Assembly (NCBI RefSeq): GCF_001039355.2
Contig: NW_019773981.1
Location: forward strand, 483,595 to 547,594
Direction: 5' to 3'
Source: Lingula anatina
Lineage: Eukaryota > Brachiopoda > Lingulata > Lingulida > Lingulidae
Length of the DNA stretch: 64,000 nucleotides
The notes beneath the pieces were generated by a model. The model was not told the DNA's origin. It ran no database searches and saw only the letters and a program-made list of their open reading frames with translations. Below, one piece after another: positions 1 through 13,200 of the stretch. A program made the position numbers and the translations under genes. The number at the start of each line of letters is the position of its first letter. The first letter of the stretch is position 1.

Positions 1-28
1 TTATTCCGACACTAACTTAGTTAGTCTC

Positions 29-63
<35 letters not shown>

Positions 64-75
64 TAATAATAATAT
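29..75. repeat. (TAA)n microsatellite
   Basis: A run of AAT/TAA triplets with one interruption lies just upstream of the first ZP exon. It is probably intronic, since the acceptor of that exon follows at 83-84. Confidence 0.9.
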
Positions 76-84
76 CTGTATCAG

Positions 85-2418
85 TGCCATAAAAGGAAGG
101 GCAGTGCAGCATGACTTTCAGCCCAGAATGCAGATAGTGCCAGGGAACATAACGGCAAGTGATGTACTTAATTCAGTGGAGTGGGGGAATATCAGCACCC
201 CTGGTCCTCTCCATATTGGGACACCTGTCTGTCTCTTGATACAAGGAAGTCAGATGGGAGGTTTGATATTTTTCTGTCCTTTTGATATGTAAAACATCAG
301 AGGAAAGGAAATGTTTGATATCTTGATTTAAGTTTGTTTTGTAATCTTTTCAGGAATAATTATTAAGACCCTATTAAGCCTCTACCAGGGTCTCAGATTG
401 ATTTTTCACCAGATACTGAAAGAATAAGTGGCTAACTCATGACACGCTCCTCTCCACGGGCTAAAGAAAAATGCACATATTATTTTTCCGTTGTTCTGGT
501 AGAGGGAAGCCATCATTCAACATTCATATCCATTTCTCAATATCTTCATTATATGGCTGATATCAATGACCATGCAGTAGAGGACACACAAAAACATTTG
601 GGTGCCATCATTCTGTAGACCCCTTTTTGTCCCTGTTGATCAGTTTTATATATTTATTCCAACTGATTACATTTGATAATATGAAGATGGCTGTAGGGTG
701 TTTGATCTATAATAAAGAATTCATTATTCTCTGTATAAATTTGCCAAAGGATTCCAAGCACTGAGGGTTCGTTCCTGCATTGTACAACCAAGCAACAATG
801 ACTCTTCTCTACAAATTTCTATGCTGTCAGATTAGTAAGTAGAGTACACTAATATGATGTTTTTATCCAGACTTGAAATAAGACTTAATAAATGACCTGT
901 AGTAATGTTGATTAAAAAATTTTTGAAAAGTCAGTTGGCTCTATGTCAGAAGGTACAATTTTGAGTAACAAATAATGATAAATCTCCAATTTAAAGTAAG
1001 ACAAGTGAGAAATTTTAATTGATTACTGCACATTTTATAGCATGCCTTTATTTTTAAAAAATCAATTTCTGTAAAATATTACAGTTGTGGAACTGGCAGA
1101 GGAAAACCATCGCCAGAGAAATGGTCAGAGTTCAGTGGTTTTATTGGAGCCGCAGCCTCTCCTGGGGAGTTTTCTGCAGTGTCACCACCTTTCCAGCTGT
1201 TTTCATTCAGAGGTGGCAATACCAGTGTGTATTTTATGTGTACAGTGACATTCTGCCAGTCTGCCACCAACAACCGCTGTTTTCATATGGTAATTATAAT
1301 TGTTTATTAGCCCTTAATCGCATATATGAATTTTTTTCTCCTCAATTTTCATATTTTTATTGTAGATAACCTGTGCTGATTTAAACTGTTACATTTATTT
1401 ATTTTTCTTTTAAACTGGATTTAAGGTATGTGTTTTGTACCAGAGTAAGGAATTTGATGCAATTTTGTAATCATTTATTAAAAAATTCTCCACCTGTTTA
1501 TTGTGACATTAAATTTCATATGTGTTGACCAGAATTGTGATCAACTTGTCTGCACCCAGAGTTTCATATTGTCAGTACTATGTGACTTTGGGCAAGAACT
1601 ATTGACCATAAATTTGTTGTAACATATATACTTTGGGAAGAGAAAGGTCATTGTCAGTACTTAGACACTCTGAGTGAGACCTATAGAGACCATTAACTTA
1701 TTCTACATGTAGCATCTACTCTGTGCAGAGTAAGGTCATTGCCAGAACTCTGTAACATAGGGTTATAATACCAGTAGGTATTATGTCAAAACAAACAATT
1801 TTACATGTGAATCATATTATAATAGGATTTTTCTTTCAACTAGGGAGTAACTAATGGCAGCTATAGTCAGTGCAGTTTCAGAGAACCACACAGAAGACAG
1901 CGACGGTCAAGTAGATTCCAGGCCAATGACCAGTCCATGGCAGTGGGGATGACTGTGCATATCACCAGTGATGCCTCTGAAACGGGTGACAGAATCTGTT
2001 CTTCTTAGCTTGGTTCCTCAAAATGATTCAATAAAAAATCTGACCAGAGATACTTTGACATAATTTAAAACACCTTAAAAGCTAAGTTTGCTTTTCTTAA
2101 ATATTTGATGGAGAGGTGATATTAATGTGTTTCCTTTCAATCATAGGTGATACAGCAGCTGTCTTGGAACAAGGAAATGTCAGCAGCCAAAAGAAGTTTC
2201 TGGATATCATGATTTCTCTGTCATTCGTGGGTACAGCCCTCCTGATTGCTGTAGTAATTTTATGCTGCATGCTTGTTTTTCAAAAGAAACGGCAAACCTG
2301 TGCAAGAAAAGCAAATCTTGTTATTGGAGCATGGAAGGAGATGTATTTGCTGCACAGGTACTGGAGAAGTGATGATTCCATACCTGGAAGGCATATCACT
2401 TGGGCAAAGAATACTTAA
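85..2418 (+). CDS. ZP-domain transmembrane protein, 3' part (partial gene)
   Basis: Five exons join in frame: 85-260, 750-834, 1085-1289, 1844-1985 and 2147-2418, with phases 1, 2, 0 and 1 at the junctions. They encode about 292 residues; the 5' end lies outside the window. Seen: the C-terminal half of a zona pellucida domain, with LRVRSCIV, SDYC, FSFRGGNTSVYF, a C-x4-C step and two further Cys. Next comes a tetrabasic RRQRR in the fourth exon. The last exon has a hydrophobic segment (about 22 residues, SLSFVGTALL...) followed by KKR and a tail of about 45 residues. Family knowledge: ZP proteins are secreted or membrane glycoproteins that polymerise into extracellular matrices after furin-type cleavage between the ZP domain and the membrane anchor. 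Here the dibasic site lies in that place. N-x-S/T sites (NIT, NIS, NDS, NTS, NGS) support extracellular exposure. The identity within the large ZP family cannot be given. The first acceptor (83-84) has a weak pyrimidine tract. Confidence 0.85.
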
Positions 2419-2499
2419 AACCAAGCATGTTGTTGCATCTCAGGTCCATTTTGCACCATGTCATATCTACACTGTACCACCTTCCTATTATAATTTCCA

Positions 2500-2505
2500 A
2501 ATAAA
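2500..2505 (+). terminator. Candidate poly(A) signal of the ZP gene
   Basis: An AATAAA hexamer lies about 80 bases after the ZP stop codon. It is the right distance for a short 3' UTR, but the cleavage site is not proven. Confidence 0.5.
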
Positions 2506-2639
2506 AAAATTGAGGTTTTTGTTCAGCTTCGAAAAAACCAGGCTTCCAAATGGTGAATGGTGCTTTTCAGAAAAAGGTTATATTTCAGTTGGTGAAATGG
2601 ATTTTTTTTTATCATTGTCTGTTGTGTCACTTTCATAAT

Positions 2640-4299
2640 TAAAAATTATGCTTTTTCTAGAGACAAAACATTTTTATATCTCTCAGTTTTTCTACCAGTC
2701 ATGAGATCAAAGACCTGTTCAGGAAGAGATGAAATGCTTAGAGGCTTAGTCCCTTTAGAAATTTACTTCCTTATCAAAGGTAATGAAGTTTAGATGTTGT
2801 TGTTATGTTTAAACACCCTTGACTTGTGAAAATGCATATTTTTGTTGAGTTTAAGATTTGTTAATACAGATATTCCTTTACTCGGGAATTTATTTTTACA
2901 TGTTTTGGGAGATTTGTATGGCTAACCCATATTTGAAAGTTTTCATAGTTTAGGTTCATCTTAATCCCATCTTTTATAATCAAGTTTTCTATTGGAACTC
3001 TTGATTGTTTTGCACTTGTTATATCTCCAGAATATTTTATGCACATAACAATTCTTTACAAAGAAAAGACCACATTGAAGACTTTACTACTTCCTTTCAT
3101 TTGTGTTTTTGTTTGTATTTAGCCATTGAATGAATTATGAAAAAGTGCATTAAGTATTATCGACTCTAAAAATGTCTTTGTTCATAATCTTGCTAAATGG
3201 AAAATTGCAATGAATAAAGGAAGTTACGAATTATTAGCATTTTCTTCCTGAAAAAGCAAACATTGTCAAGTACAGCAAATGTTTCTGTAGCCAGTGTTTG
3301 ACATAAATAAATAAATGATACTGAATGAACAAGTGCTTTAAGAGAGACTGAATTAAATACATTACATTTTGAATCAGATTTTTATTTGAAGTACTCAAAA
3401 TGGCAGTGTAACATACTCATTACTGATAAAAATTTTGTGGAGATAGCCACTTTATTAACATTTTCTGGAAAATCTAATAAATGGGAATATGTTACACAAC
3501 TGCGCTTTAAATCAAAATAATTTGCTCCAAATAAGTTACTTGAAATGTCAAATTTAAACAATGTCAAATATGATGACAAAGTGAGACTTGGTGTAAAATT
3601 CTTGGTATTTCAATGGCATATTTTAATAAAGTAAACATATATTGTAATTGTATGTCCCTGAATTTGATTTCTGGTACAATATTGACTATTAATGTCATTA
3701 CCGAATGTAATTTAAAGTATTTGTTCATTAAACTACCACTACTACTTTCAAATACCATACTAGTGAACTGGTTCATTTAACAAAGTAAAGATTTCTTAAC
3801 TGATGGCTTTAACTAACTGACCCCAGGATGAGGTAGGACAGACTATTTGCCACACTAAATGTCGGACCGTTTCACCTCTCTTACCACTGCAACATTTTAA
3901 ACTACCTGTGAAATTCTTGAATTATTCCTTTTGGTTGAACTAAAGAGAAAGGAACCAAATAACTGAAGCATTCTTTTCCATGGATGTGGACTGTTATCAT
4001 GGTGTGGGAATTATTATGACAACACTGCCTAACTGTGTTCATTATCTTCACGCATGATGCACAGAAGAGGGCCGTTTTCTTCCTTAAAACCAACAGCTTT
4101 CAGTGTATTCACAGAATACAAAATGCTCTAAGCTTAACAAAAAGATATTTTTTAGTGATTCAGAAACTGGTTCAGACATTAAAACATGTCAATGAAGACT
4201 GCATAAGTATTACAAAATGGGAAATCATTTAAGTACGATTCATGTGTTTCTTCACAACTCTAGTCTCATTTACTGCTCCACAATTTTACCAAGCAAGAT
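2640..4299. other. Intergenic, between two convergent 3' ends
   Basis: AT-rich sequence between the ZP stop and the zinc-finger stop. Only short open frames are present and none shows a domain or splice structure. It should hold the 3' UTRs of both genes. Confidence 0.6.
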
Positions 4300-7200
4300 C
4301 TAAACAGAACCAGGTAGCTCTGCCAAAGCAATGGCCATTTCTATAGATTCTGAGGAAACGACATCAGTACTGTTACCAGCCATGGGTGCCCCAACAGCCT
4401 CTCCGACAATCTGGCCTTGAGATTGACCTTGACCCTGACCTTCACCTATGTGCTCTTGCATATGGCTTTCCATTTCATTCCAGTTCATGAAGATGTTATT
4501 ACAAATGGAACACATGTACAGTTCCTGTTCCTTGACCTCTGACCCCTCTGTCCCGTCCATGATTAGGAGCTGTTGGTCACCTTGACCTAAGGTCACTGCA
4601 CCCTCCTGATGGTTTTCCACATGGACCTGTATGACATCCTGGCTATTACCAATCTAAAGAGATAGAATTAAGGAGAATTTATTAGCTGATTAAACTTTCA
4701 AGGCCCACCATGTTATATATATGTATGATGATGTGAATGGATGTTTTCCTTTGACTACCAGTCTGAAACAATTCTGTATGTAAAGAAAGCTATTTCCCAC
4801 ACTTGATCTGAGACTGCTACAGCAGCTACAGTGTAGTGGGTTCACATGCTTTGAGTTCTGTGATCAGGTAATTATATCATGATAGTAGGTACACACAAAC
4901 TACCATACGTGCTCTAAGCTCTGTGTTCAGGTAGTTATAGTATAACACAGTAAGTACACACAAGCTACCTTCCTGCTCAGAGCTCTATGTTAGGCACTTA
5001 TATCTTGGTAGCTACACACAAACAACTATATCTACTCATAGCGCTGTGTTAAGACACTGATATCTTAGATTGGATTGGGTACCTTACCTGTTCTGTGCCT
5101 CGTACAGCCATCCTCTTCTTCATTGGATAACCAGGGCAACGATGTCTCCTTAAAGTTGACTTCTGTGTGAACACCTTGTGGCAAACTGAGCAATCGTGCT
5201 TGCCAATCCCTGTGTGAGTTACCATATGGTAATTCAACTTTACCTAAAACCAATAACAAGCACAGGTAATTTATACTAGTAGTCCATTAAAACTATTTCT
5301 GAACATAATTCTAATTAAAATTCATTCCAAGCCAATAGTGCTACCTTATGGAAAAATTATGATGAAAAAAATCCCCATGACCACAGCCTCATAAACATAC
5401 AAAAACAATAGTGTATGTCAATTCGAAAGTATTCATGTCTCTACAGGCAAGGTCTAAAACAAAACAAAGAGTATAATGCATCATCATATGACACAGTCTG
5501 AGCTACAGTGGGGGTTTTCCAAACTCCATCACCCACACAAAATTATATCTTTGCACTCCTACCAGTAAATATCTTAAAAGTGCCTGGCTGTTTGACAAAA
5601 GCCTCATACCTGTCCTACTTACAACCAGGTCCTTACACCTTGGCAATGAAATGTCTGATTCAATTATCACTGAATATTCTCAACACAAAATTGCATACCT
5701 TAGTTTTGAAGGCCTTGGGGCATACTTCACACTTGAATGGCTTATCGTTCTGATGTGTAAGCAGGTGGTTGCGTAGAGTGAGCCGCAGGGCGTAGGCTTG
5801 ACCGCAGTGAGGACACACGTGAGGCTTCTCCCCTGTGTGGATATTCTTGTGATCACGCACGTAGAAAGCATTTGCGAATCTTTTGCCGCAAATGTCACAT
5901 TCATATTTCAGCACCTATTTGAGATAAATAAAAATTACAGAATTTTCTGTGACTATTTTTATTTCATTTCATAACAGGAACTCATTATAATACAAAACTC
6001 GATCTTTTCAATGGGGAAAATTATTATCCTTCCCATTGAATAATTATGGAATGATAAAAAAAATTTGAAGTAACATTTTCAGTGCTTTTACTTTTTGAAT
6101 GTAACTACAAGGTAGCCTATTTTCCCATGTTGCTGCTACTCAATAGGAACATCTTCTAATGTTAAGAATATATGCCTTACAGCATCTGTAAATTCAAAAT
6201 CTTCCCCCATTGAAAAAATCCAGGCACTACCATATATGCAGCACGGTACCACCCATATATGTGGATAAAATGGGACAACTATTGTCTCTATCAAAAATTC
6301 AAGATTTACCCTGACAGAAGCATCCTGATGTGTCTCCATGTGCTCACGCATGCGAACCTTCTCCATGAACCGTTTTCCACAGATAGGACACGCGTGGTTT
6401 TTAATCCCTAGATGGCGCTTCAGGTGGGCTTGGAGGTAACGCCGAGAAGCAAACTCTTTGCCACACAGATCACACACGCAACAGTTATCCTTCTGATGAA
6501 CAACTGAGATGTGTTCCTGAAATAAAAATTTATTCCAAATATGTGAATCTAAGAACTAAAATGGCACAAAAATGTAACAATTTCTTTTTAAAAATTACAA
6601 ATACTATCCAGAACTAGCTTACCTAGACATTGCTTTAAAAAAACAGCAGTCAGCAAATAGAAATAAATCTTACTGTTTATTTCTTGTGCTTGTCAAAGGA
6701 GAGGCCTTTCATCTAACTGATAATAGTTCAAAGATTTGTAATTTCTTGAAGCCAAAATAAGATAAGGTACTGCTAGCAATTTAATCTCAAAATGTTAAAA
6801 AATTCTCAACAGGATTTCAACATCTAACATTATAGCAAATTCAAACATAAAACACCAGCCTTAAGAAATCTACCAGCTAAGTTTTGATCATACATTCAAT
6901 CTTAAAAGGATAACAACTGTTCATTTTGTCCAAAAAATTAATTTTCCTGGGATAATCAATAATAATCCCATGCTTACCAATGGTTAATGAATCCATTTCT
7001 ACATTCAAAGTTAGTGCCTGTTTTTTTTTTTTTCTAAGAAGTTTGTTTTTTGTAATAATCTCTTTGGAGAGTATAGCCATCTATGGAGGACAAGTGGTGC
7101 AATGGCAAGCACAGACTTCGGAACAATTGCTATAACTCCTGTTTTTGTGGTAAAATAGAATGTATATTATTTGCATGAGTTGTTTACAATGTATTTATTG

Positions 7201-10200
7201 TGAAATACAGATCTCATACGAAGAGTTGTAATCCCTTTAATAGCGTTCAACTAAAGATCTGTATCAAACAGTCACCCAGAGAAACCCTTACCTTGAGATC
7301 TGAATCAAAGCCAAACTCCTTGCCACATATGTTACAGAGATGTTTCTCAGTGGGGTGTTTGCGTCCAATGTGCGCCCTGAGGTTCCCTATGTTATTACTG
7401 GAATACTGACACTGGGTACACTGGTAGTGTCTGGTCACTGTCTTCCCTTTCTCATAGTGGTCCAACAGGGTATGGTAGAACAGTATCTTATCCACATTGG
7501 TGGTAAAAGTGCATCTGGGACACTGCATGCTTCCTGGGGGTTCCTCAGCAGACTTCTTGATGTCAAACTCTGGATGGTCCTGGTGAATGGTCTGTAGGTG
7601 GCGCTTTAGGTCATACTCGGACGTTCCAATCCTTCCACAGAACAGGCACTTGTAAGCATCCTCGTGCTCACTGCGCACATGTTTATGCATGTCTGCAACC
7701 TCTCCGGTCTCATACGAGCACAGACCACATAGGTAGCGTCGGTTGGTCTTGCTGGAGCTATCATCTATGGGGTCATAGTCCGGGTCATCTCCCTCACCAT
7801 TGAGGTCGTCGAGGTCACTCTCGTCGCCACTATCTGAGTCAGGTTCATCTGCTGGTTTTTCTACTGGTGCTTCAGTTTCTACAGTCAGCCCTGCCATCTG
7901 AGACAAATATTTAATGATAATTTGTGAAAATTTTAACTGCTTGAAAAAAAATGTATAAAAGCTACAATTGATCATTCATATCATCTCTGTTATGCCTTAA
8001 AATTCTTAATTCTGAAAAGTTAGTTCATCGAATTTTTTTTTCTTTTTGTGAGAAAAATTATTTGAAAAGAATTTAAACACAGAAGTGCTTGAACTTCTCA
8101 TATAATACCCAAAACACTATGGGGAGCATTCCATAATGACTTATCTAACAACAGTACCCTCTGTCAAGCAACATGCAAACATGTTGAAAAATACAATAGA
8201 GTTGAGTTCATGTACAATATCTTTATAGAAATTAATGCACATACAACTTTCAATTTTTCGGTAGCTTTATTCATGGCTTCCCATGATCCTTGGATAACGT
8301 TTTGCCCATCCTCCATGATGGCACACAAGATTCCTGTCTCAGCCGTCAGAGTCTGTAAAACCTCTTTCTGGTCCATGCCAACAGCAGCAAACAATTTGTT
8401 GGAAACAATGGCAGTTACTGAGACAAAGATCTGGAAAACAAGATGAGACTCTGAATATCCACAAAATGTGAATGTGACAACAAAATAAGAACATAAGTGA
8501 GGCATGTGCAATTTGTGATGATTAATCATAAAAAATAAATTGCAGTGATAAATTGGCTATTAAGTAATTCAAACTTGTAGTTTATAAAATTATTTTATTT
8601 AAATCTCCCTTGGTCCATTTCAGACTCATCACTAATATACTAACTGTACAAAAGTGAAATAAAAAGGCACCACTCCCTTCTTCCTATCCAGATTATTACA
8701 ACAATTTTTCAAATGCACAGTACTTGTTCTAGGGCAATAACTTACATCTGCTTCTGTCAGTGGAGCATCTTTCTCTTCTTCTGGTTTGTTTGTGGATTCC
8801 TTCTCCTTGCTGGTTGCAGAGGAAGCAGGTACAGCTGTAAGAACATAGAACCATATGGTATACAGTGGGGAAAAGTTAGGCACTAACCATAATTGACTTT
8901 TGCCCTGGAAGGGCATTTTATAACTCCCAATAAATCCAATAAATCAAGCAATCATCTTTCTTACTTAGAAGAAAACAGTATCCTTAATCATCTTGCACAT
9001 AAAAAACTAATCAGCTGATAAAAATCCACTGCTGAGCACATTATATTAAATAATATTTAAAATTATACCTCTAACCATCAGTTTAAATGTGCTTTATCAA
9101 AAAAATATAAATAGATTTTAGTAAAACTACTCACGTGGTTTGTAAGAAAATGTGGGGTCGTGGATCTTCATGTGGTCTACCACTAGATGTCGCCGGCGGA
9201 ACAAGTCACCACACTCTGGACAGTGATAGTGTGAGGTGGTGGTGCCCTGCTTACACTTCATACGACACAGGGTGAGATACACACCTAAAATGTAAATTTT
9301 ACATTTGGAAAAAATAATCTTCTATTCTTGAGTTTGATAAGTAGAACAGGAGCACATTTTTCATTTCCATCATTCCTTCTGTCTTCCATCTATACTTAAT
9401 TTCATTTTTTCCTTTAGTCATACTTATTTATTTATTTATCTATCTATTTACTTATTTGTTTTGCAAGTCAGTTAGGAATGATTACTGTTTAAAATCATTT
9501 TGAAAACTGCAGAATTCAGAGCTTACATATTGTTTGTAAGTATGAATACATCTTTTTAAGCATCAGATTAGCTTATGTTCACTCAAAAACTTCACAAGAA
9601 AGGTGTTGAATAATTTTTTGTAGCATTTTTTTATCAGATCCTGGTGAAGTGTCAAACAATTAGCTTTTCCGCCCATACAATTATCTTGTGTGAGTGATTT
9701 TTCTTTGGGATACATTTGTTTCATTTGGCCAGTACAATTAACAGCCACTAACAATTCTTTCCTGGCAGCACTTAATAATCTTTCTCCCAGCACAACTTTT
9801 AGGGTATTTCTTTGCTGACTTTAACATTTAAATACACCCAGAAGCAATGTTTGCAAATATAATCAGAAAATATTGATGAAAAAATTTGCCTAATTTTAAG
9901 AAATTAAACATCTTACCATGGTTTCATCTTACCTTTGTATGGTACGGAGTGGTTAATGTGATTTTCCCCGTGGTTCAGAAGATGTGAGGCAGACTGGGGC
10001 GGCTTGAAGTACTTCACTGGACACAACGGACAGTGGAAGCCTGACAAACATATTGGAGTTAGACTTAAAGTACAGCTGGCAGAGAAGGCCATGCTCTATT
10101 CCATGTAAAGCTAGGTGACTCATGCTTTTTATTACTATGTACACTTGGTAAAATTTAGATAATTTCCTGGGTTAAGTCAGCATGATTTTGAGAGAAAGAG

Positions 10201-10203
10201 AAA

Positions 10204-10234
<31 letters not shown>

Positions 10235-13200
10235 CGTGTGTGTTTGATAAATAAACTAAATTAGTGCACAGCTAAATAATTATATATATTTAATTAAATA
10301 AATAAATAAAAAGGAACTTTCCCTTCAATTTTTTTTTCTGATTATATTAAAATATCTTCTGATCAGTTCTGATCTTTCTGGTTACTCGACTGTAATTCAT
10401 TTTGTTAAAGTGAATACAAAAATGCCCAAAGTCACAATGAGTGGGAGATATCTGTACTCACCTCTGCAGTGACACTGGGTTCTCTTACACCTCTCAGTCA
10501 GAAGGTCATAGGCCGAGGCGATCGTGGCGGGGTTCTGCACCGGGAAGGAATCCAGTGTCTCCCTCTGCTGGGGAGTTGTCTCCAAATGCTGGCGTGACTT
10601 GCGAGGGACGCCAGCAACCGAGTCTGAAATGTCCAAACATATAGGGAGAAAACTGACTTTTATAGCTATTTAGTCACTTGTACCAGGTGTGACAGATCAT
10701 CACATTTAACACTATGCTAGGTATAACTGCATGCACTGAGAAACAGCAATTATAAACAACAACACACGCCAAATGATCCCGTATCCCGTGCACCCTTTTA
10801 CCTCGTGTCCGCACAGTCCCAAGTTTATGAGCTTTGAGATGAGCTCTCAGCCGCACCCCTTTGGCCTGTATTGACCCACAGAGTGGACAGTGGTAGTGAC
10901 CAACAGATTTGGTCTTTAGCTTGGGAAGGCAGCTCTTCAGCTTACACAGACAGATCTTTATGCCTAAGAAAGGTAACATAACACTAATCAATTACTTCAA
11001 ATGATTCAACGGGTGGCAAATGTCTGCAAATTCTGATGGAAATTTACCTGTTAAATAGTTGATAATGCTTATAAATATAAGTTTAAACTTTTTCACTTTC
11101 TACATTATATTTTTACACATATGGCCCGGGGCAACACTATTACTGAGACATCAGAGTACAGTGCTCAGTCTAATAGAAACAAACACAAAAGAAGGTCTGG
11201 GATTGACTGCAAGCCTTGTGAGGTATAGCTTCACCTAAGTGCAGAAGGTTGCACAAGTGAAAAATTTAATCTTATAAGCAAATGTTTGGAAATACTCTGC
11301 ATGCATGTAAGGGAAAGTGCAGGGGAGTACCAGATAATAACCCATGGTCAGTCAAAAGTAGTACCTCTGAAGGTGACAGCTGCTGCTACATGAGACTCTA
11401 TGTGAGTGACCAGTGCAGAGTGCAGCTTGACCTTGGCTGGACACACTGGACAATGGAATAGCTTCCCATGGCAGCTTGGACAAGCACGTTTATTACATCT
11501 GCAATATACGACATCATAAATATATTGGTCAACTAGGGGTACAGACAAGGCTTTCTCCATTGATCTGTCCAGAGATTACAGATTCACATTTTGAACTCCG
11601 TTTATTCCAAATCCTGGGGAAAACTATGGAAACTGATTTATAGAAAATAAAGGACACTGACATAGCTGACCAATAAAGTTTCGATAATAAGAGGTAAAAT
11701 AAGTCAAAGGTTGGGTAGCCTTTTTATAACAATAGATAAATAAAACCTGTTAACATTACAAGACTGGGACCCAGACAGGCCATGCATCTTAAAGCTGTGT
11801 ACAATGCAGCATTACAAATGAGTCAAAATATTACAACTAAACAATAACTTAGAAGACAAAGTAAATGACTAAAAATTAAATACCAAAAAATTATCATATA
11901 CAAACAATACACTCACCTATGACACTGTCGCAGCATGTCATCCACATCAGTCACCAGGGAGATATGGGGGTGGCTTATAGCATCATGGCCTGTCTGAATA
12001 TTTGGCCCTGCCCCCTCTGAGGTGGCTTCAATAACAGCCTTGCCCCCCTGGTCACTCCCATCTTGACCCCTGTCAGCTGCTAAAGACTGAACTGTGTTGT
12101 CCAGGGTCTGGACAGTGCTGTACTCCATGGAAGGAGGTTCTTCTTCTTCATCCTCCTCATCTGTATATATTACAGCATTAAAAATTACTCTTTTATCCTT
12201 TTTTCTTCCTTTTTTAGAAATTTATGTTTTATTAATCCAATCATCTAATTTATTTATTTATGTTTTCAAAATTTTTTTTTTTAACTTTGAAGAAAATATT
12301 TGAGCAGGAAAGTGGTTGGGTTTGATGGGGTAGCCATATATGAAGTTCTTGTGGTCAGATGACAGGATTCCAGAATAATTGTAAAAAAACTGGTATTTTG
12401 GTGGTAAAATAGACTCTACTATATTTCTATCAGTTGTTTACAATGTATTTATTCTGAAATATGAATCTCATACAAGTACTTGTTACCCTTTTTAATACAG
12501 CGTGAACCCACAAATAAATTCATGAAAATCTAACATCTACATCACTTACCGGGAAGGTGGCTGTTCTCAGGTAACTTATCATCTTGGGGATGTTCTGTGA
12601 CCTTTGAAAGGTCAGAGGTGACTGGAAGGTCACAGTGTACAAGCATATGAGCAACAAGGTTCTTCTTCTTGACCACAGTCTGGCCACAATGTGGACAGTG
12701 AAAATGGGCCACACTCTTGTGGGATGAACACCCTTGTTTACAAACTACCAAATATGCATCTGAAATTGGCAGTTATGAGAAGTTTTTAAAAACTTCAGTG
12801 TTAATATTTTAATGGGAAAAAAATCAAATAAGTTATAAATATAAAAACTAAAAGTATGACCCATGAAAACAAATTTTTCCAATGAATATATATAAATCCA
12901 TAACATCATAAAATTAACTTAAAATACATTGGAACATATTTTTGACATACATGTAATTACAATGTATGTAAATAAAAATCTCATCATGTTTATCAGCTTA
13001 GGATGAAGGTTTCCCTGTAAAGCCGTCCAGCCTGTACTGAGCTAATTTTGGATGGTCACTGGCCTATATAGAAGGCCTATATTTTCAAAGACAGCTCAGT
13101 GGCTTATAAAAATTTTTGGAACATAATGATGGGTTTGGGACTTGATTTGCTTGGGTTGGACCCTGTAAATTGGTGATGAAATAACAGATTCACATACTGG

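Noticed and set aside
1085-1369. ORF in a different frame over the third ZP exon
   Set aside because: The alternative frame carries the ZP cysteine pattern and joins its neighbours in phase; this frame does not.
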